DNA from: JACCRE01 sp049790855
GTDB taxonomy: Bacteria; Planctomycetota; Planctomycetia; Planctomycetales; Planctomycetaceae
NCBI GenBank assembly: GCA_049790855.1
Contig: JBAQZJ010000158.1
Coordinates: forward strand, 1 to 9,599
Direction: 5' to 3'
DNA: 9,599 nt
The notes beneath the pieces were generated by a model that did no database searches, was not told the DNA's origin, and worked only from the letters and a program-made list of their open reading frames with translations. Position numbers and translations under genes: made by a program. This document shows, piece after piece, positions 6,780-9,599 of the stretch. How positions within the stretch are numbered: position 1 is the first letter of the stretch; each line of letters begins with the position of its first letter.

Positions 6780-7781
6780 TCAGTTGAGTCTTGCGTCGCT
6801 TCCCGCGCCCCTGCCGCTGGTATCGGCTGCAGGGGTATCCCCCCGGTCTTTGCCGGTCAGGTGATGGTATGTTAGCCGTTTCCCGGCCAGCCCTCCACAG
6901 GCTTTTGCGAAACGCTCACCGTCGTTCGTCTTGCGGTTGTTGAACCGGAAGGCTTCTGCATCGACGTAGCGGAACAAATGGAATGGTTCGATGCTGACGT
7001 GCGTGCCTTTGATGCACCGCTTGAAAAGCGACCAGAAGTTTTCGAGGCCGTTCGTGTGGACATTGTCCCGGACGTAGCATTCGGCGTGGTCAACAACCTT
7101 GTGGACGTACTCGCGGTCCAGCCCCTTATACGCACCAAGCATGTCGGTATGTAGTTCGGCCCCTGTAGTGACGTGCTGGCGGACGATCGGCTTGAGCGTC
7201 ATTCCGTCGTTTCGCTCGACAACGCAGGCGCGAACTTCGCCGTGCTTTTCGAGTAGGCCCATCACGACGGCCTTTCCCGAGCCGAATGCACCGGTCCCTG
7301 TCACTCTCGCCCGCCGTTTCGCTGAGTGCATATTGCGGGCAAGGCCACCGATGTACGTCTCATCGACTTCGACGGCCCCCTTCAATTTCTCGATGGAACC
7401 ATTCTGAAGCGCCAGCCGAACCCGTTGCTGCATGAACCAAGCGGACTTCTGGGTAATTCCCAGATGGCGAGCCAGTTCGTAGCTGCTGATGCTGTTCTTC
7501 GAGTTGACTTCGAGCCAGATCGTGATGAGCCACTTATCGACCGGCAGTTTCCCATCTTCCATGACGGTGCCGACCTTCACTGAGAACTGCCGCTTCGGGT
7601 GCTTGCTCTTGCACTCCCAGACGCGGCGTGTCGAGATGTACGACACATCCTTGGAACCGCACGTCGGGCACGTCACCCCGTCCGGCCATCGCATCTTCGC
7701 GAGATAGGTCGTGGCGTAGTCGATGTCCGCAAACTTGCGGATTGCGTCGGTCAATGTTTTCGGAGTCATGGTGTCGCACAT
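6780..7781 (-). CDS. IS1595-family (ISXO2-like) transposase
   Basis: 333 residues. The N-terminal zinc ribbon has C38-PT-C41 and C57 with H61. A helix-turn-helix-like segment (SSYELARHLGITQKSAWFM) follows at 99-117. The DDE_Tnp_IS1595 catalytic domain shows AVEVDETYIGG at 136-146 (first acidic residue D140), LHTDMLGAYKGL at 210-221 (D213), and VHTNGLENFWSLFKR at 241-255, where N244 and E247 occupy the third position typical of this family. The last 25 residues are low complexity and poorly conserved. Start ATG at 7781-7779; there is no ribosome binding site, but a strong promoter ends 6 nt before it, so a leaderless mRNA is expected. An in-frame ATG at 7769 is the alternative. It moves the surrounding element by cutting at the 16-bp ends and makes 8-bp duplications. 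The frame is intact. Confidence 0.93.
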   Translation of the reverse strand: MCDTMTPKTLTDAIRKFADIDYATTYLAKMRWPDGVTCPTCGSKDVSYISTRRVWECKSKHPKRQFSVKVGTVMEDGKLPVDKWLITIWLEVNSKNSISSYELARHLGITQKSAWFMQQRVRLALQNGSIEKLKGAVEVDETYIGGLARNMHSAKRRARVTGTGAFGSGKAVVMGLLEKHGEVRACVVERNDGMTLKPIVRQHVTTGAELHTDMLGAYKGLDREYVHKVVDHAECYVRDNVHTNGLENFWSLFKRCIKGTHVSIEPFHLFRYVDAEAFRFNNRKTNDGERFAKACGGLAGKRLTYHHLTGKDRGDTPAADTSGRGAGSDARLN

Positions 7782-7787
7782 GACCCG

Positions 7788-7816
7788 ATTATCGCTTTAG
7801 GGGTTCCCTGAGTCAA
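7788..7816 (-). promoter_or_regulatory. Strong terminal promoter of the transposase, predicted leaderless
   Basis: On the minus strand TTGACT (7816-7811, 5 of 6 to consensus), 17 nt, GATAAT (7793-7788, 5 of 6), then 6 nt to the ATG at 7781. The first three bases of the -35 belong to the terminal inverted repeat, so transposase binding to the end should block the promoter. Confidence 0.65.
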
Positions 7817-7829
7817 GTATATTAGTGCC
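7814..7829 (-). repeat. Right terminal inverted repeat of the transposon
   Basis: Exact inverted copy of 5369-5384. It is followed by the second CTCCTCTG at 7830-7837. Confidence 0.9.
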
Positions 7830-7837
7830 CTCCTCTG
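7830..7837. repeat. Target site duplication, right copy (CTCCTCTG)
   Basis: Identical to 5361-5368 and in the same orientation, directly outside the right inverted repeat. Confidence 0.88.
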
Positions 7838-8021
7838 AGGAGAGGGGCCGGGGGTGAGGGGAGCCGTTGGACGCCGGACGCGGCGGTTGCCGGTATCCAT
7901 TTCCGAGGGGAAACCGCTGTCCATGACAATCGCAGGCCGCAAGGCATCCCCTCACCCCTCGCCCCTCTCCCCTCACCCCTCTCCCCAGGAAGAGGGGAGA
8001 CACGAAAAGTAAGTGCCATTG
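7838..8021. repeat. Right part of the interrupted palindromic host repeat
   Basis: This stretch fills most of the gap before the ceramidase-like gene and contains no supported gene. GGAGAGGGGCCGGGGGTGAG... at 7839-7861 is inverted at 7948-7970 (21 of 23 positions). The centre at 7862-7947 has an apical hairpin (GCGGTT 7883-7888 with AACCGC 7912-7917). CCCCTCACCCCTC occurs twice on the right side (7948-7960 and 7969-7981). The outermost 31 nt (7991-8021) are the exact inverted copy of 5332-5362. The minus-strand translation SPHPRPLSSEEG is the signature of a widespread bacterial intergenic repeat, not of a protein. Confidence 0.8.
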
Positions 8022-8042
8022 CCCTGACGGTCGCGGCTCTGA
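8022..8042. repeat. REP half-element right of the host repeat
   Basis: 21 nt that are the exact inverted copy of 5267-5287 and match the arms of the 3111-3190 hairpin. Unlike the left side, there is no second arm, so it abuts the 31-nt arm directly. The rest of the gap, 8043-8134, shows no clear promoter or other signal. Confidence 0.8.
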
Positions 8043-8134
8043 CGGCGGCATCCGGGCATAGTTCCGTTTCCACGCTGCCGCAGTTATACCGGCGTTCGTT
8101 GATGTGTCTTCACCCTTCCTCGCGAGAGATTGCC

Positions 8135-9547
8135 ATGAAGCGGATCGTCTGCTGGCTGTGTGCATTGGTCCTGCTCGAAACCGCCGGAACGATCTCCGCG
8201 GCCGAACCGCAGCCGTTACAGGCCGGGGCGGCGGCGATCGACGTCACGCCGCCGAAGGAATGGCTGCCGATTTCCGTCAACGGCGGATTCGCCGCACGGT
8301 TTCCCGACACCGTCACCGATCGGCTGCACGCCAAGGCGATCGTTCTGACCGACGGCACGACGACGATCGCGCTCTGCACCGTCGACAGTTGCCTGATCGA
8401 CCGGGCGCTACTCGACGACGCGAAGGAACGCGCCTCGAAAGAGACCGGCATTCCCACCGCGAACATGCTCGTCTCGGCGACGCACACGCATTCCGCCCCC
8501 GCGGCGACCGGCGCTCACGGGGCCGATGCCGACCCGCGGTATCGCGAGTTTCTGCCGGGCAAGATCGCCGAGGCGATCGTCGCGGCCCACGCGCGACTGG
8601 CTCCCGCCGAGGCCGGCTGGGCGGTCGGTGAATGCACCGAGTGGGTCCATTGCCGGCGCTGGCTGATGAAGCCCGGCACCGCGACCACCGTGCCCTTCAC
8701 TGGGGCCGGCGAGAACATGGCGCAGATGAACCCCGGCTACAGCAACACGAACAAGGTGCGTCAGACCGGTCCTTCGGACCCGGCGGTGACGGTGCTGGCG
8801 ATTCGGACCGCCGACCACAAGCCGATCGCCGTCTATGCGAACTACTCGACGCATTACGCGGGCGCCCCGCCCCTCTCGGCCGACTACTTCGGCGTGTTTG
8901 GCGAAGAGATGCGGAAGCTGACCGGGGCCGACGACGAGTTCGTGGGCATCATGTCGAACGGCACGAGCGGCGACGCGAACTGCATCGACTTCACCAAGCC
9001 CCCGCGAAAGTTCACCCACGTGCAGGTCGGTCAGGACGTCGCGGCGATCGCGTTTGAAACCTACAAGACGATCGAGTTCAAAAATCGCCTTCCGATCGTC
9101 GCCGCCGAGGCGAAACTGACGCTCGACGTGCGGATGCCGACGCCTGAAGAAGTCGAGCAGGCGAAGGCGTTCCTCGAAAAGGAAGTCGGCGACCGTCTGC
9201 CGCGAAACATGCCCGAAAGCTACGCCCGCGACACGGTGATCCTTTCGACGATGCCGCCGACCCGCGAGCAACGGCTGCAAGCGTACCGCATCGGCGACCT
9301 CGGCATCGGCACGATTCCCTGCGAGACCTACGGCATCACCGGCCTGACGATCAAGAAAGACAGTCCGATCAAGACGACGATGGTCGTCAGCCTCGCCAAC
9401 GGCTGGGACGGCTACCTGCCGCCGCCCGAGCAGCATGCCCTGGGCGGCTACACGACCTGGCGCTGCCGCGTGAGCTGCCTGGAAGTCGAAGCCGAACCGA
9501 AGATCCGCCAGACGTTCGTGAAGCTGTTGAACGACGTCGCCGAGTGA
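8135..9547 (+). CDS. Exported neutral/alkaline ceramidase-like protein
   Basis: 470 residues. A Sec signal covers about residues 1-22 (MKRIVCWLCALVLLETAGTISA, cut before AEP), so it acts outside the cytoplasm. The body follows the neutral/alkaline non-lysosomal ceramidase N-terminal domain: GAAAIDVTPP at 31-40, SATHTHSAP at 114-122, NYSTHY at 236-241, NGTSGDAN at 275-282, PCETYG at 395-400 and GYLPPPEQHALGGYTTW at 426-442. In characterised ceramidases zinc is held by two His, a Glu and a Tyr; H117 or H119, H240, E397 and Y427 or Y439 are the candidates. The catalytic Ser of the GDVSPN motif is not evident: here the sequence is GDANC. The enzyme may cleave another amide or ester, or be inactive. 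The ATG at 8135 was preferred to TTG 8099 because it begins the signal peptide and has a weak GAGAGA site 5 nt upstream. No separate C-terminal domain is present. Confidence 0.85.
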   Translation: MKRIVCWLCALVLLETAGTISAAEPQPLQAGAAAIDVTPPKEWLPISVNGGFAARFPDTVTDRLHAKAIVLTDGTTTIALCTVDSCLIDRALLDDAKERASKETGIPTANMLVSATHTHSAPAATGAHGADADPRYREFLPGKIAEAIVAAHARLAPAEAGWAVGECTEWVHCRRWLMKPGTATTVPFTGAGENMAQMNPGYSNTNKVRQTGPSDPAVTVLAIRTADHKPIAVYANYSTHYAGAPPLSADYFGVFGEEMRKLTGADDEFVGIMSNGTSGDANCIDFTKPPRKFTHVQVGQDVAAIAFETYKTIEFKNRLPIVAAEAKLTLDVRMPTPEEVEQAKAFLEKEVGDRLPRNMPESYARDTVILSTMPPTREQRLQAYRIGDLGIGTIPCETYGITGLTIKKDSPIKTTMVVSLANGWDGYLPPPEQHALGGYTTWRCRVSCLEVEAEPKIRQTFVKLLNDVAE

Positions 9548-9576
9548 AAGGCGAGCGGCCACCAGCAGAAAAGCCT

Positions 9577-9598
9577 CACGCCAAGACGCCAAGGAAAG
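9577..9598. repeat. Short tandem repeat after the ceramidase-like gene
   Basis: Two adjacent copies of ACGCCAAG (9578-9585, 9586-9593) followed by GAAAG. It resembles the widespread intergenic ACGC(A/C)AAG tandem motif of many bacterial genomes. The window ends here, so total length is unknown. Confidence 0.45.
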
Positions 9599-9599
9599 T

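Larger units (their letters stand above)
5369..7829. mobile_element. IS1595-family transposon carrying HEPN-like and zinc-knuckle passengers
   Basis: A 2461-bp complete element. Its ends are perfect 16-bp inverted repeats GGCACTAATATACTTG (5369-5384 and 7814-7829), flanked by the 8-bp duplication CTCCTCTG. A further matched TAATCGG lies 38 nt in from each end (5407-5413; inverted at 7785-7791). It encodes an ISXO2/IS1595 transposase on the minus strand, and on the plus strand a HEPN-like gene plus a 69-residue zinc-knuckle gene, with a small ORF behind the transposase. IS1595 members with passenger genes are known as a group; this passenger pair is not one I can name. All frames are open and both ends and duplications intact, so the insertion looks recent and possibly active. 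The extra G next to each end makes a 17-bp repeat possible, but then the duplication would be only 6 bp. Confidence 0.9.

Noticed and set aside
7948..7986. C-rich tandem array considered as a CRISPR or iteron array
   Set aside because: Units are short, contiguous and irregular, without spacers, and pair with an inverted partner at 7839-7861.
5336..8017. Larger composite transposon bounded by the GGCACTTA ends
   Set aside because: The 8 nt outside each end (CGCCCAAT and ATTGCCCT) are not a direct duplication; they continue the inverted symmetry instead, so the outer structure is better read as a pre-existing palindrome.
7797..8165. Minus-strand frame of 122 codons across the repeat region
   Set aside because: It is a translation of palindromic repeat (SPHPRPLSSEEG) and contains the transposon junction; not a gene.
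8408..9592. Minus-strand frame of 394 codons opposite the ceramidase-like gene
   Set aside because: Shadow frame; histidine/arginine-rich with no family features, while the plus strand carries clear ceramidase motifs.

Overview
The window looks like a chromosomal segment of a planctomycete (class Planctomycetia). The basis is the gene pair encoding a PSCyt1/DUF1549/DUF1553 protein and a Tat-exported DUF1501 protein, which is characteristic of that phylum, together with a ceramidase-like secreted enzyme, high GC and the intergenic repeat core GTCAGGGAGCG, whose translation (LPDGRGSD) appears at the start of many planctomycete gene models. Identification is from family knowledge; no search was run.

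Layout. Positions 1-1589, minus strand: the first 16 codons of a probable transposase, an AlbA_2-domain gene ending 10 nt before it, an orphan copy of the 3' end of a DUF1501 gene, and a DUF4160/DUF2442 pair (putative type II toxin-antitoxin-like module). Positions 1626-5145, minus strand: the PSD1 to DUF1501 gene pair, separated by a REP-like hairpin. Positions 5249-8042: nested repeats. A palindromic host repeat of about 220 bp, edged by REP fragments, has been split by a complete IS1595-family transposon at 5369-7829. The transposon has 16-bp terminal inverted repeats and an 8-bp target duplication. Positions 8135-9547, plus strand: an exported neutral-ceramidase-like protein, followed by a short tandem repeat at the window end.

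The transposon is the most interesting object. Besides its transposase it carries a HEPN-like gene (R-x4-H motif) overlapping by ATGA a 69-residue protein with two CxxCxGxG zinc knuckles, and probably a small ORF behind the transposase. Each end carries a matched, inward-facing sigma70-like promoter whose -35 begins inside the inverted repeat and whose -10 sits 6-7 nt before the ATG, so both the passenger operon and the transposase are predicted to be made from leaderless mRNAs.

How the genes may work together: PSD1 (putative periplasmic c-type haem protein) and DUF1501 (Tat substrate) are probably one export-linked operon. The DUF4160/DUF2442 pair lies 36 nt behind it on the same strand and could be read through. 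The transposon genes form two convergent units that overlap in the middle of the element.
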